A stretch of 16,446 bases of DNA from Microcaldota archaeon. Lineage in GTDB: Archaea > Micrarchaeota > Micrarchaeia > Micrarchaeales > CABMGC01. The stretch is from assembly GCA_027328265.1 (NCBI GenBank), contig DAHVVD010000017.1, forward strand, positions 1 to 16,446, written 5' to 3'. Under the pieces are notes generated by a model. It saw only the letters and a list, made by a program, of their open reading frames with translations. It did not search any database and was not told the origin of the DNA. Below, one piece after another: positions 4,239-11,764 of this stretch (positions within the stretch are counted from its first letter, which is position 1; each line of letters begins with the position of its first letter). Position numbers and translations under genes: made by a program.

Positions 4239-7223
4239 CTGAAGATCCAGATCTCATTGGAATTCATGCTTGTCTTCACCTTCATAATAACTATATTCAT
4301 AGTCCTTTTCGCAATAGTCGCATCGAGAGGAGGGCAGGTCTTCAATCAGCAGTCATTCGGCCAGGCGCAGCTAGTTGCCGAGACCGTGGCGCAGCAGATC
4401 AACTCTGCTGTGAACTCTGGCAGCGGCTACTCCGCCAACATAACTCTTTCCAGCAACTATGGAGTTAACAACTACAACATAAGCGTACTCCAGAACGGCG
4501 AGGTCATAGTCTATGTGACCCAGGCGAGCCAGAAGATCCAGGCGGTAGCTTACTCGCAGGCGAAGAGCCTGCTGGTCTCGAGCTCGATAAGCACTGGCTA
4601 CATGACCTTACAGAACTACATGGGGTTAATCTGCATAGACGTCCAGTGCCCCAGTTCCGCTGGCACAGCAGCGTCAATCACACTCTCTAGTCAGGCGGCG
4701 CACGCGGCAAGGTTCAACGGCGTGAGCAGCTACATAAACACTGGTGCAACAAACATACCGACAAGCTCGAATGCAGTCTCGGTCTTCGGATGGATCTATT
4801 ACACTGGGAACTCTCTGAGCAACAACCAGTACACAATATACAGCTACGGAAGCACCTCGCCGAGCGAGCAGGTCTCACTCAACGTTTATGACGGCTACCT
4901 CTACTTAGGAGAGTACAACACCGCAGGCTTCCTGAGCGGCCTTCAGGTCAAGCCAAACATATGGTACTTTGTAGGCTACACCTACAGCGCAGGGGCAGCG
5001 CAGGCCACTCTCTACCTCAACGGTCAATCGGAATTGGGATCGGTCAGTGCGTTCGACAGTTTGATGCCCACATACAACAAGTCAGTGATAGGCGCAAGGA
5101 GCCAGGTGGTCAGCAGTTATTTCCAGGGCGATATAGCAAACCTCCAAGTCTACAACACCCAGCTCTCTGCTCCGCAGGAGTACTCACTCTACTACGAGGG
5201 AATATCGGGGGCGCCTATAGCCCCTGCTAATGCTGTTGCATGGTGGCAACTAAACGGCGACACGAACGACTACAGCGGGAACAACAACACAGGGGCGCCA
5301 TACTCAGTGGTCTTCCCGACAGTGGCTCAGGTTTCTGCAAAGGTAACAGACCAGTTCGGCAATCCCGTAAACAGCATGCTCGTAGGCTTTACGACGACAA
5401 ACGCCACGCTGACTAAGAATGCGTTTGCATCAAACTACACGAACCAGAACGGCATGGCGTACGCCTTCCTGACTCAGAACCTTACCAATGCGCAGGCTGC
5501 TGTTACTGCAACAGCATTTGCCGGTGGAGTTGGCGAGGAGAAAAACCTCTCCATCTGGTGGCCGCTCGGAAACAATGCGTATGACATCAGCGGAAATAAT
5601 AACACAGGCACAACCACTAATGTCCTCTGGGTCGTAAAGGCTCCGCAGCAGGTGAAGTATTACGTGCCGATAAACCTGACTAACAGCCAGAATTCCTCTA
5701 CGCAGCATGGCTTCCAGCAGATGCTCACGGTCAACAGCGTTGCCTACAATTCAGTAGAGTCTAATTCGCTGCAGAACGTAGATTTCTTCTACGCCAACGG
5801 AACAGTTATCCCATCTTGGCTGGAGAGCGGAAACAGCATAACTAACACAAACACGATCTACTGGCTCAAGATAGCTCCGATAATAGCCCAGGGGTCCAAA
5901 CTTACGGTGTACATGGGCTTCGCATCGAACACCGTGAACCTGATGAACAACAAGATTACAGGAGAGGCGCCCTCGCTCTCGGCGAACTATGGCCAGTATG
6001 ACGATGGAGCGAGTATCTTTAGCTTTTATGATAACTTTGCTGGCGCAACATTAAGCAGCAAATGGGTAACAGCGGCAAGCGGAGGCACAGCAACAATAAA
6101 TAACGGCTTATCTCTCACTGTGCCAGAAACCGTAGGTGATTATGTTTATGTTGCATCTGCATCTGCAATAGCTTCACAGCCAATAATAGCAGAAGCATTT
6201 ATGAACGGAAATTCAATAAATGTTGGGGGGTATAGATTAGGTTTTGGTCTTGTTCCTTCACAAACTTATTTGCTTGCAAGTGGCGTAAGCCAAGACCATG
6301 TAAGCTGGCAAGGAACAGAACTTGCAACAACAGAAATTTTAGGTTCTGTCCAAACAGGAACAGCTTATGTTAATTTAGACGGTGTAAATCCTGTTGATAG
6401 CAATTATCATATATGGGGCTTGGAATGGTTGAGTGGAGAAGCAGGATATTGGTATAATGGCTATCCTGCACCAGCAACTACTACAAGTGATGTTCCAACA
6501 GATACTACTTATCTAACGCTTTCTTATGATGCGTATACAAATATTGGTGGCATACCAACAGCTATGGAGTATTATTGGGTGCGCACGCGCGCATATCCTC
6601 CGAATGGCATAATGCCTACTGCTTCGTTCGGCACGCTTTATCCTGCACCGCAGTCTCTCTCTGGCTATGGCGCAGTATTCAACGGCAAGAGCAGCTACAT
6701 CACTGCAAACGCTCCAGGAGTAAACACAATCCCAAACGGCTACAACACCGCATCGTTCTGGATGTACTGGAGCGGGGCTAACGGGCTCTCTTCGAACGGC
6801 ATGATTCCCTTCTCGCTCAGCAGCACAGACTTCCTCTGGCTCTACAAGAATTGCTTCGGCTTTAGCGCAGGCAGCTCTGATCTATATGGGATAAGCTCAA
6901 ACTCGCTAGCAAATGGATGGGTGTACGTCACAGCAGAGCTCTACAACGGCGCCTACACCGGCTCAGACAACCTCTACATAAACGGAGTGCAACGGGGCCT
7001 CTCGCAGTGCACTGGAAGCGCCGGCAGCGTTACTGTGGCGAACAGCATCGGCCTAGGATACGAGCCTGGCTCAAGCACAAATTACTTCTTCAACGGCAGC
7101 ATATACAACCTGCAGGTCTACAACGTCCCGCTGAGCGCTACACAGGCTTATCAGCTCTATGCGGGAAGCATACCTCCCTCTTCAAGCATCTTGGTTCCAC
7201 TGGGCATTCTTCATTATCCGTGA
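4239..7223 (+). CDS. Large LamG / DUF2341 adhesin-like surface protein
   Basis: About 994 aa from a CTG start. It begins with LKIQISLEFMLVFTFIITIF, a class III signal (Q-x-S-x-E plus hydrophobic helix), so it is exported and perhaps assembled like a pilin. Approximate domains: LamG/concanavalin-like 152-322 (ARFNGVSSYINTG to IANLQVYNTQLS); a second LamG-type start 334-354 (AWWQLNGDTNDYSGNNNTG); a Big_1/invasin-like Ig domain 361-427 (AKVTDQFGNPVNSMLVGFTT); another LamG-type start 437-457; DUF2341 471-566 (QVKYYVPINLTNSQNS, WLESG) followed by a glycan-binding-like jelly roll to about 784; and a final LamG 812-978. NxS/T sequons are numerous. Likely role: binding glycans on host cells or matrix. 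The segment 6030-6590 is AT-richer than its flanks. The stop abuts the agmatinase stop with no gap. Confidence 0.85.
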   Translation: MKIQISLEFMLVFTFIITIFIVLFAIVASRGGQVFNQQSFGQAQLVAETVAQQINSAVNSGSGYSANITLSSNYGVNNYNISVLQNGEVIVYVTQASQKIQAVAYSQAKSLLVSSSISTGYMTLQNYMGLICIDVQCPSSAGTAASITLSSQAAHAARFNGVSSYINTGATNIPTSSNAVSVFGWIYYTGNSLSNNQYTIYSYGSTSPSEQVSLNVYDGYLYLGEYNTAGFLSGLQVKPNIWYFVGYTYSAGAAQATLYLNGQSELGSVSAFDSLMPTYNKSVIGARSQVVSSYFQGDIANLQVYNTQLSAPQEYSLYYEGISGAPIAPANAVAWWQLNGDTNDYSGNNNTGAPYSVVFPTVAQVSAKVTDQFGNPVNSMLVGFTTTNATLTKNAFASNYTNQNGMAYAFLTQNLTNAQAAVTATAFAGGVGEEKNLSIWWPLGNNAYDISGNNNTGTTTNVLWVVKAPQQVKYYVPINLTNSQNSSTQHGFQQMLTVNSVAYNSVESNSLQNVDFFYANGTVIPSWLESGNSITNTNTIYWLKIAPIIAQGSKLTVYMGFASNTVNLMNNKITGEAPSLSANYGQYDDGASIFSFYDNFAGATLSSKWVTAASGGTATINNGLSLTVPETVGDYVYVASASAIASQPIIAEAFMNGNSINVGGYRLGFGLVPSQTYLLASGVSQDHVSWQGTELATTEILGSVQTGTAYVNLDGVNPVDSNYHIWGLEWLSGEAGYWYNGYPAPATTTSDVPTDTTYLTLSYDAYTNIGGIPTAMEYYWVRTRAYPPNGIMPTASFGTLYPAPQSLSGYGAVFNGKSSYITANAPGVNTIPNGYNTASFWMYWSGANGLSSNGMIPFSLSSTDFLWLYKNCFGFSAGSSDLYGISSNSLANGWVYVTAELYNGAYTGSDNLYINGVQRGLSQCTGSAGSVTVANSIGLGYEPGSSTNYFFNGSIYNLQVYNVPLSATQAYQLYAGSIPPSSSILVPLGILHYP

Positions 7224-8111
7224 TTACTTCCCTGCTTTTTTCATGCAGAATGCGTAGCCTATGGATAGATAGGCAAGTTTTGCGACGAGATAGTTCGGCG
7301 CCGCCATTCCGCCGATGGGAGAGAGCTCAGTGAAGTCCATTCCTATCACTTCTTTCCTCTGCAACACGTATTTCAGTATCTGTGTAAGTTTGTGGAACCT
7401 GAGTCCGTCTGGCTCAGGTGTGCCGGTGCTTGGCATCTCGCTAGGATCGAGGACATCGACGTCTATTGTGAGGTAGATTTTCTTCCTTGTCTTGCTCACT
7501 ATCAGTTTTCCAGCTTCCTCAGTACTCATCCCGTGCATCTTGTTCCTCATGAGTATCTCTCCCACATATCTCTTCGCGTCTTCCTGAGGCACGCTTCTCA
7601 CTCCTACGCTGAAGACGCTGCCGCAGATCTCCCTAGATCTGGCCGTGACGCATGCATGGGAGTATCTACTGCCCATGTATTCCTGCCTTGAGTCTGAGTG
7701 GGCATCGAAATGGAGAACACTGAAGTCCTTTGACTTCTTAGCGAGAGCCATCTGTGCACCTATGGTTATCGAATGCTCGCCTCCGAGGAGGAGAGGAATC
7801 TTCCCCTCGCTTACTATCATGCCAACGTCCTTCTCTATCCTCTTGATCGTTTCCTCTGCTGAATTTATGTTCGGCTCTAGTTCGTCAAGAGTATAAACGC
7901 CTATTGAGCTTGGGTCAGCGTCGAACTCTTCGCTGTAGAACTCCATATTCCTGCTCGCGTCTATTATCGCGTGAGGTCCGTCCCTCGCCCCTGCCTTGTA
8001 GCATGTAGTCGAGTCGTAGGGCACGGGAAGCACTGCTATCCTCGCGTCCTTGTACTTCAGGCCCCTTACGCCGAAGAGGGTGTAAGGCGGCATCGAGTGG
8101 AGAACCTCCAT
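7224..8111 (-). CDS. speB: Agmatinase (ureohydrolase family)
   Basis: The 295-aa protein carries all arginase-fold metal motifs: GGEHS (His113), HFDAHSD (Asp136, His138, Asp140), SHACVTAR (His152), TIDVDVLDPS (Asp217, Asp219) and FTELSP (Glu262). These ligate two Mn ions that activate water to cut the guanidino group. STGTPEPDGL resembles the GTPEPGGL loop of agmatinases, favouring agmatine to putrescine plus urea. Arginase or another guanidino-acid hydrolase remains possible. Length is normal and the protein is cytosolic. A second start at 8093 (MPPYTLFGV) lies 10 bases after GGAGGTT and may be the true one. The gene ends base to base with the LamG gene and is divergent from the peptidase gene. 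Confidence 0.88.
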   Translation of the reverse strand: MEVLHSMPPYTLFGVRGLKYKDARIAVLPVPYDSTTCYKAGARDGPHAIIDASRNMEFYSEEFDADPSSIGVYTLDELEPNINSAEETIKRIEKDVGMIVSEGKIPLLLGGEHSITIGAQMALAKKSKDFSVLHFDAHSDSRQEYMGSRYSHACVTARSREICGSVFSVGVRSVPQEDAKRYVGEILMRNKMHGMSTEEAGKLIVSKTRKKIYLTIDVDVLDPSEMPSTGTPEPDGLRFHKLTQILKYVLQRKEVIGMDFTELSPIGGMAAPNYLVAKLAYLSIGYAFCMKKAGK

Positions 8112-8190
8112 GGAGCTACTATTCCCCTGAAAAAGCTAAAAGGATAAGCCCGCGGGAAGCCAGGCATGCCTCCTTTTCATAGGCTAGTTC

Positions 8191-8197
8191 TATAAGA
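8191..8197 (+). promoter_or_regulatory. TATA box for the G1-peptidase-like gene
   Basis: TATAAGA lies 25 bp before the ATG at 8218 but only about 7 bp before the ATG at 8200. With the usual archaeal spacing it would start a leaderless message at 8218, so the upstream ATG is probably not used. Confidence 0.5.
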
Positions 8198-8217
8198 TTA
8201 TGGCAGTCAGATATATC

Positions 8218-9204
8218 ATGCGAGAGGCAGCTCAGAAGGTCATATCTCCGAGGATAGAATGCCTTAAGCAGCATTTGAGGAGAAACAGGATAGGGGATGC
8301 TGCAAGATGTGTGGCTACTGCTGCGTTGCTTGCTATAACTCCCCTCCCTCAGCTTACGAATTCTCTGCCTATTACTGCTGCGACTGCGCCTATCGAGAGC
8401 AGGAACTGGGCAGGGGAAGAGGCAGAAGGAGGTAAGCTTAATTTCGTTGGGGTAAGCACTGATTTCACAGTTCCTAAGATAGATGCAGGATGCGACGTAT
8501 ATAAAGCCACAAGGGACAGTGGCTCAGAGTACAGGGTAGCTTCGTACCCTGTGCTGGGAATATGGGTAGGCTTAATCAGGGACGGGCCAGCCAAGGAGCA
8601 TGGACCTTCTCTGGTCCAGATAGGCATATTCGGAAAATACATCGCGTCGCATGGTGGAGAGAACTCTGGACACAGCCAAGAAGACATGCGTGGAAAGCAG
8701 ATTTACAAGGCCTTCTATCAGCTGCGGGATGACAGTAGGGACAGGGTGTTGGATGATTTTGTCATCAGGCCTGGAGATGTGATAGGAATGAATGTGGAGA
8801 GGCTTCGGGTCGCAGATAATACGTTCAGGTTATCCATTATGAATCGCTCAAGGAAAGGAGTTGCCCGCTCGATAGACATAAGTTATGGAGAGGAGGCTAA
8901 AAATTCTGCGCCTCATTTTTCAGCGGCGTTGATAGTGGAGAGGCCTTCAGTAAATGAATCCTCTGTTTTTCATCCGCTAGCTGGTTTTGGCAGTGTGGCT
9001 TTCACAAATGCAAGTGTTAGGTACGAAGACGAAAATGGTCAGATAGAGAATACAAGCTTGGGCGCTAGTGGTGCTACACCTATTGAGATGTCAGGCATGA
9101 CAAAATATGGCAACTTTTACTTATTGGCTGCGCCTTCAGTGTTGTCAAGCGACGGTAAAAAATTCAACGTCACTGATCAATACTGTTCGGCTGCCTCAAC
9201 CTGA
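8218..9204 (+). CDS. Exported eqolisin-like (G1 / A4 family) glutamic peptidase
   Basis: Starting at 8218 the protein is 328 aa (334 from an upstream ATG at 8200, the numbering used here). A basic N-terminus and the hydrophobic stretch CVATAALLAITPLPQL (37-52) form a signal or anchor. The exterior matches eqolisins in order: SRNWAG (67-72), VSTDFTVPKI (85-94), GIWVGL (120-125), SLVQIG with Gln140 as the presumed catalytic Gln, IYKAFYQL (168-175, family Y-x-A-W-Y-E), IRPGDVIGMNV (189-199), then ALIVERPS (243-250), PLAGFGSVAFTN (259-270). Eqolisins are acid-active endopeptidases using a Gln/Glu pair. The usual AEWIVE block here is AALIVE, so its first Glu is Ala; whether the catalytic Glu is kept needs an alignment. 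Acid activity would suit an acidophile. Bacterial and fungal members dominate the known family. Confidence 0.72.
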   Translation: MREAAQKVISPRIECLKQHLRRNRIGDAARCVATAALLAITPLPQLTNSLPITAATAPIESRNWAGEEAEGGKLNFVGVSTDFTVPKIDAGCDVYKATRDSGSEYRVASYPVLGIWVGLIRDGPAKEHGPSLVQIGIFGKYIASHGGENSGHSQEDMRGKQIYKAFYQLRDDSRDRVLDDFVIRPGDVIGMNVERLRVADNTFRLSIMNRSRKGVARSIDISYGEEAKNSAPHFSAALIVERPSVNESSVFHPLAGFGSVAFTNASVRYEDENGQIENTSLGASGATPIEMSGMTKYGNFYLLAAPSVLSSDGKKFNVTDQYCSAAST

Positions 9205-9232
9205 TGAGCTTTGGCTGGCTGCCGAATTGGAT

Positions 9233-9244
9233 AATTATATATAT
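9233..9244 (+). promoter_or_regulatory. TATA box for the TrbC-like gene
   Basis: AATTATATATAT lies about 26 bp before base 9264, implying a 12-13-base leader before the ATG at 9277. That leader contains AGGT (9266-9269), a weak ribosome site 7 bases before the ATG. This favours the ATG over the in-frame TTG at 9271. Confidence 0.5.
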
Positions 9245-9276
9245 CATTTTAGCCCATATCGGATAGGTTATTGGCG

Positions 9277-10374
9277 ATGCGAGATAGGAATAAGAACGCA
9301 GGCTTTACTCTTTCCCTCTTCGCGGCAGTTTCGTTTCTTGTCATATCGCTTGTTGCGGCAGCCTCTGACACTTTGCAGATACAGAGCACAGTTTGCGGAA
9401 TCCTGGGAACGATAGCCACTGTAATCGGGTTTATCGCGATATTTCTGTTTGTGCTCGGCGCGGTCCTCTACGCTGTTGCCCACATTCTTCCAGCCGCGGG
9501 CAACCTGAAGGGCTCAATGCAAGGATGGGGAATGGGCATGCTTGTCGGCGGCATAATTGCGATAATACTCTACACCCTCTCCTCCTTCGTAGTTTACAAG
9601 ATAGCCTCATTCAGCGCAGGCAACTCTATACCAGTAATCTCCAAGGTTGACTGCAACTCGGTAAACGCAAACCAGACAGGCGCCAGTTCGTCACTGGCTA
9701 CGCCATCAGGTGCCAGTTCGTCACTGGCTACGCCATCTGGCAAGGCCACAATACCCACGCTTACTGCAAACAATGCAAACAACAAAGTCCAATCGAGCCG
9801 GTACGCGCTTGCTGCTTGCCAATCTTCTGATAAGAAGGTGGAGATATACAATGGCAACTTCTCAACAGGCACATTCGCAGGATGGATAACTCAGGGATCA
9901 GGATTCGGCACCGCACCCACAAACATAACAACCGCAAACAGGAACGGCGATTATTACAAGGCGAGGTGGTCAGGGTATGGAGCACTCTTCTTTGCAACAA
10001 CTTACCAGAACGGAGGCTTATTCAAATCAGGTAACCTCACATCTAATAATTTCGAGGTAACTGAGCCTTACCTCAACTTCCAGATAGTCTCGCCAGAGAA
10101 CAGCCAGCTTTATGTGGAGCTCCTCGTCAACGACAGGCCTGTCCTTATCAACCATTATAACACAAGCAATGGCCAGGGTAGCTACGGAGCGAGCACATTT
10201 GCGAACACAAGCATAAGCCTAAGCCCGTTCTCCTGTGATAACGCGAGCGTGAGAATCGTCTCAGTAGTATCAGGAAACCAGATACCTAATGCACTTATAG
10301 CGGCTGGAAACTTCTACATGAGCAGCACGGCGAACGAGACTCAGGGAATACTGGTGAACAGCACAGTGGTCTAG
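9277..10374 (+). CDS. TrbC/VirB2-like membrane protein with jelly-roll-like exterior
   Basis: A 365-aa protein. Residues 10-30 form a signal peptide. Residues 40-70 and 85-111 are two long helices joined by AAGNLKGSMQGWGMGM, a layout resembling TrbC/VirB2-type pilin or conjugation membrane subunits. A Ser/Thr/Ala/Asn-rich linker (127-180) includes a 10-residue tandem duplication, GASSSLATPS twice. The rest (about 188-358) begins YNGNFSTGTFAGWITQGSG, the 'NGxFETGxFxGW' start of carbohydrate-binding jelly-roll modules, and carries many NxS/T sequons. The fold suggests a membrane-anchored surface glycan-binding protein. Whether the helices polymerise is unknown. It lies between the peptidase gene and another exported protein gene on the same strand. 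Confidence 0.65.
   Translation: MRDRNKNAGFTLSLFAAVSFLVISLVAAASDTLQIQSTVCGILGTIATVIGFIAIFLFVLGAVLYAVAHILPAAGNLKGSMQGWGMGMLVGGIIAIILYTLSSFVVYKIASFSAGNSIPVISKVDCNSVNANQTGASSSLATPSGASSSLATPSGKATIPTLTANNANNKVQSSRYALAACQSSDKKVEIYNGNFSTGTFAGWITQGSGFGTAPTNITTANRNGDYYKARWSGYGALFFATTYQNGGLFKSGNLTSNNFEVTEPYLNFQIVSPENSQLYVELLVNDRPVLINHYNTSNGQGSYGASTFANTSISLSPFSCDNASVRIVSVVSGNQIPNALIAAGNFYMSSTANETQGILVNSTVV
9682..9741 (+). repeat. 30-bp tandem duplication, each copy with a hairpin
   Basis: Two adjacent in-frame 30-bp units (start bases 9682 and 9712) are nearly identical and add GASSSLATPS twice to the linker. Each unit contains GCCAGT-TCGTC-ACTGGC, a perfect 6-bp inverted repeat with a 5-base loop. Such units can gain or lose copies by slippage, changing linker length without a frameshift. 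Confidence 0.8.
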
Positions 10375-10387
10375 CCAGAGGATACTC

Positions 10388-10396
10388 CTTTAAATC
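10388..10396 (+). promoter_or_regulatory. TATA box of a leaderless gene
   Basis: CTTTAAATC is centred 25 bp before the ATG at 10417, with no ribosome site between. This is the standard archaeal leaderless arrangement and gives the downstream gene its own promoter in the 42-bp gap after the TrbC-like gene. Confidence 0.55.
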
Positions 10397-10416
10397 TTGC
10401 TTATTCATACTAAATT

Positions 10417-11037
10417 ATGGACCTTCTCTCAAAGACAGCCATAGTGGTCGCAGTTATAGTAATCGCGGTATTCGCAGGCTACTCACTCAGCAAGTACGTC
10501 TCATTCGGCCAGCAGGTCACCGAGGCGCAGGCCGAATCGCTGGTCCTGCACGATCTCCAGAATGCAAATCCTGGCGCAGTGGTGAATGTTACCAACGCAA
10601 CGCCATCACAGTACTTGGGAAGCTGGCACATCGTCACCTCGGTGGTAACGAATGAGACCTCTCCATGCCCTTCATATTACCTTTATTCATTTGATTATCC
10701 AAAGTACGGCTTCGTCTACAGGGTTGACAACATATACACGAGCAACTGCCTGATATATGGCATAACTCCAGGCAAGCCGTATCCGATTGGCTCTTACCCT
10801 GTCGCAATAACTAAGGCTCATCTCCTCAATCTCTCAGTAGTAAACAAGTTCATAGAGAAGTATGGTTTCGGAGGGGTAGTTGTCAGGGCCAACTATTACG
10901 GAACCATATTCTTCAACAATGCGAACTACACCAAGGTCTGGCTAGTCAACTACACTACGGCGAACTCTGTAAGCTATGTTTCTGTGCTCATTTCGCAGTC
11001 AAACGGAACAGAGGAGACTACATACGGCTCTGTCTAA
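10417..11037 (+). CDS. Membrane-anchored exported protein, unknown
   Basis: A 206-aa protein with one N-terminal helix (residues 7-27, KTAIVVAVIVIAVFAGYSL) and an exterior rich in Tyr, Asn and Ser. The helix is followed by QQVTEAQAESLVLHDLQNAN, an amphipathic helix. The remainder reads as beta strands with many N-glycosylation sequons (NVT, NAT, NET, NLS, NYT, NGT). Two cysteines (in SPCPSYYL and SNCLIYG) could form a disulfide. No family is recognised; the shape fits an anchored surface or pseudopilin-like subunit, but QxSxE is absent. It ends overlapping the convergent acetyltransferase gene by 4 bp (CTAA shared by both stops). Confidence 0.7.
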   Translation: MDLLSKTAIVVAVIVIAVFAGYSLSKYVSFGQQVTEAQAESLVLHDLQNANPGAVVNVTNATPSQYLGSWHIVTSVVTNETSPCPSYYLYSFDYPKYGFVYRVDNIYTSNCLIYGITPGKPYPIGSYPVAITKAHLLNLSVVNKFIEKYGFGGVVVRANYYGTIFFNNANYTKVWLVNYTTANSVSYVSVLISQSNGTEETTYGSV

Positions 11038-11570
11038 GCGTGCCTCTCCAAGACAATAATTCTCCTTTTCAGGCGCTCATCATGCCTTTCCTTGGAGATG
11101 TCGAGCACGAAGCCGCGGTCCTGAAGAAATCTTACCGCCTCTTTGTTTCCTAATGAGACCTCTGCCCTGATTACTGAGGCGTTTATGTACCTGCATCTCT
11201 TCGCGGCATGAGAAAGAAGAGCACTGCCAACTCCGTGGCACCTGCTGTCTTTAGAGACTACAAGTCCCAGAAAGCCGATCTCATCGAACTTTCTCACCAC
11301 CTCGCATTCGCCGATTATCCTCCCTCCTTCAGAGGCTACAATATCTATGGATTTCTCTGAGAGAGCTTCGTCAATCTTCTCCTTGAAGAGGCGCTTGAAT
11401 TCGTCAAGGTTTGGCTCGTGGTCGAACCACATTGATTCAGGAAGTTCCTTGTAAACCTTCGTGACAAGAGCGAAAAGCTGGCCGAGATCACCGTTGTCAA
11501 GGTTTCTTATCTCAATGCAATCATCCTTTGAGCGATAGTTATTAAGTTGTGAGTTATATAGTCTTTTCAT
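11034..11570 (-). CDS. GNAT-family N-acetyltransferase
   Basis: From the ATG at 11570 the protein is 178 aa. It shows the GNAT layout: CIEIRNLDNGDLGQLFALV (first strand and helix), DIVASEGGRIIGECEVV (beta 2-3), FLGLVVSKDSRCHGVGSALL, where the R-x-x-G-x-G/A loop (SRCHGVGSA) grips acetyl-CoA pyrophosphate, then IRAEVSLGNKEAVRFLQDRGF (family: V-x-x-x-N-x-x-A-x-x-x-Y-x-x-x-G-F). The substrate is unknown; candidates include protein N-termini or lysines. An upstream in-frame ATG (11606) would add MSIFLAVSLLIA, which is just the antisense of the histone N-terminus, so I prefer 11570. That start shares CATG with the divergent histone start. Confidence 0.8.
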   Translation of the reverse strand: MKRLYNSQLNNYRSKDDCIEIRNLDNGDLGQLFALVTKVYKELPESMWFDHEPNLDEFKRLFKEKIDEALSEKSIDIVASEGGRIIGECEVVRKFDEIGFLGLVVSKDSRCHGVGSALLSHAAKRCRYINASVIRAEVSLGNKEAVRFLQDRGFVLDISKERHDERLKRRIIVLERHA

Positions 11571-11763
11571 GGCAATCAGCAAGCTCACTGCCAGAAAGAT
11601 ACTCAAGGATGCTGGAGCAGAAAGGGTAAGCGATTCGGCTGCCTTAGAGCTTTCAGAGCTTGTGGACAGATATGCTTATTCTCTCGCAAAAAAGGCTGTG
11701 AGCCTGGCAGCCCACGCTAAGAGGAAGACTATACAGAAGGCGGATATAGATCTTGCCAAGTGA
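11569..11763 (+). CDS. Archaeal histone (HMf family)
   Basis: The 64-aa protein aligns with archaeal histones across its whole length: AISKLTARKILKDAGAERVS (N-terminal helix and loop; HMf has RIIKDAGAERVSDDA), a middle helix ALELSELVDRYAYSLAKKAV, then LAAHAKRKTIQKADIDLAK (HMf: LARHAGRKTIKAEDIELA). Arg19 and the RKTI loop contact DNA. It has no extra tail and stops short of the extended C-terminus of some homologs. It dimerises and wraps DNA into hypernucleosomes or tetramers. A weak TATA (TTATTAAG, 11539-11546) lies 26 bp before the ATG, inside the acetyltransferase coding region. The stop is 1 bp from the convergent bofA-like stop. Confidence 0.93.
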   Translation: MAISKLTARKILKDAGAERVSDSAALELSELVDRYAYSLAKKAVSLAAHAKRKTIQKADIDLAK

Positions 11764-11764
11764 T

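Noticed and set aside
4257..4259. TTG as start of the LamG protein
   Set aside because: No ribosome site and it would remove the QISLE signal motif; CTG at 4239 fits better.
4202..4468. Plus-strand 88-codon frame at the start of the LamG gene
   Set aside because: It is a shifted frame of the pilin-like and LamG genes, rich in His/Arg with no domain.
5430..5708. Minus-strand 92-codon frame inside the LamG gene
   Set aside because: Antisense shadow of a well-supported domain protein.
11571..11606. N-terminal hydrophobic extension of the acetyltransferase
   Set aside because: The stretch is the antisense of histone codons and does not resemble GNAT proteins; the start at 11570 is preferred.
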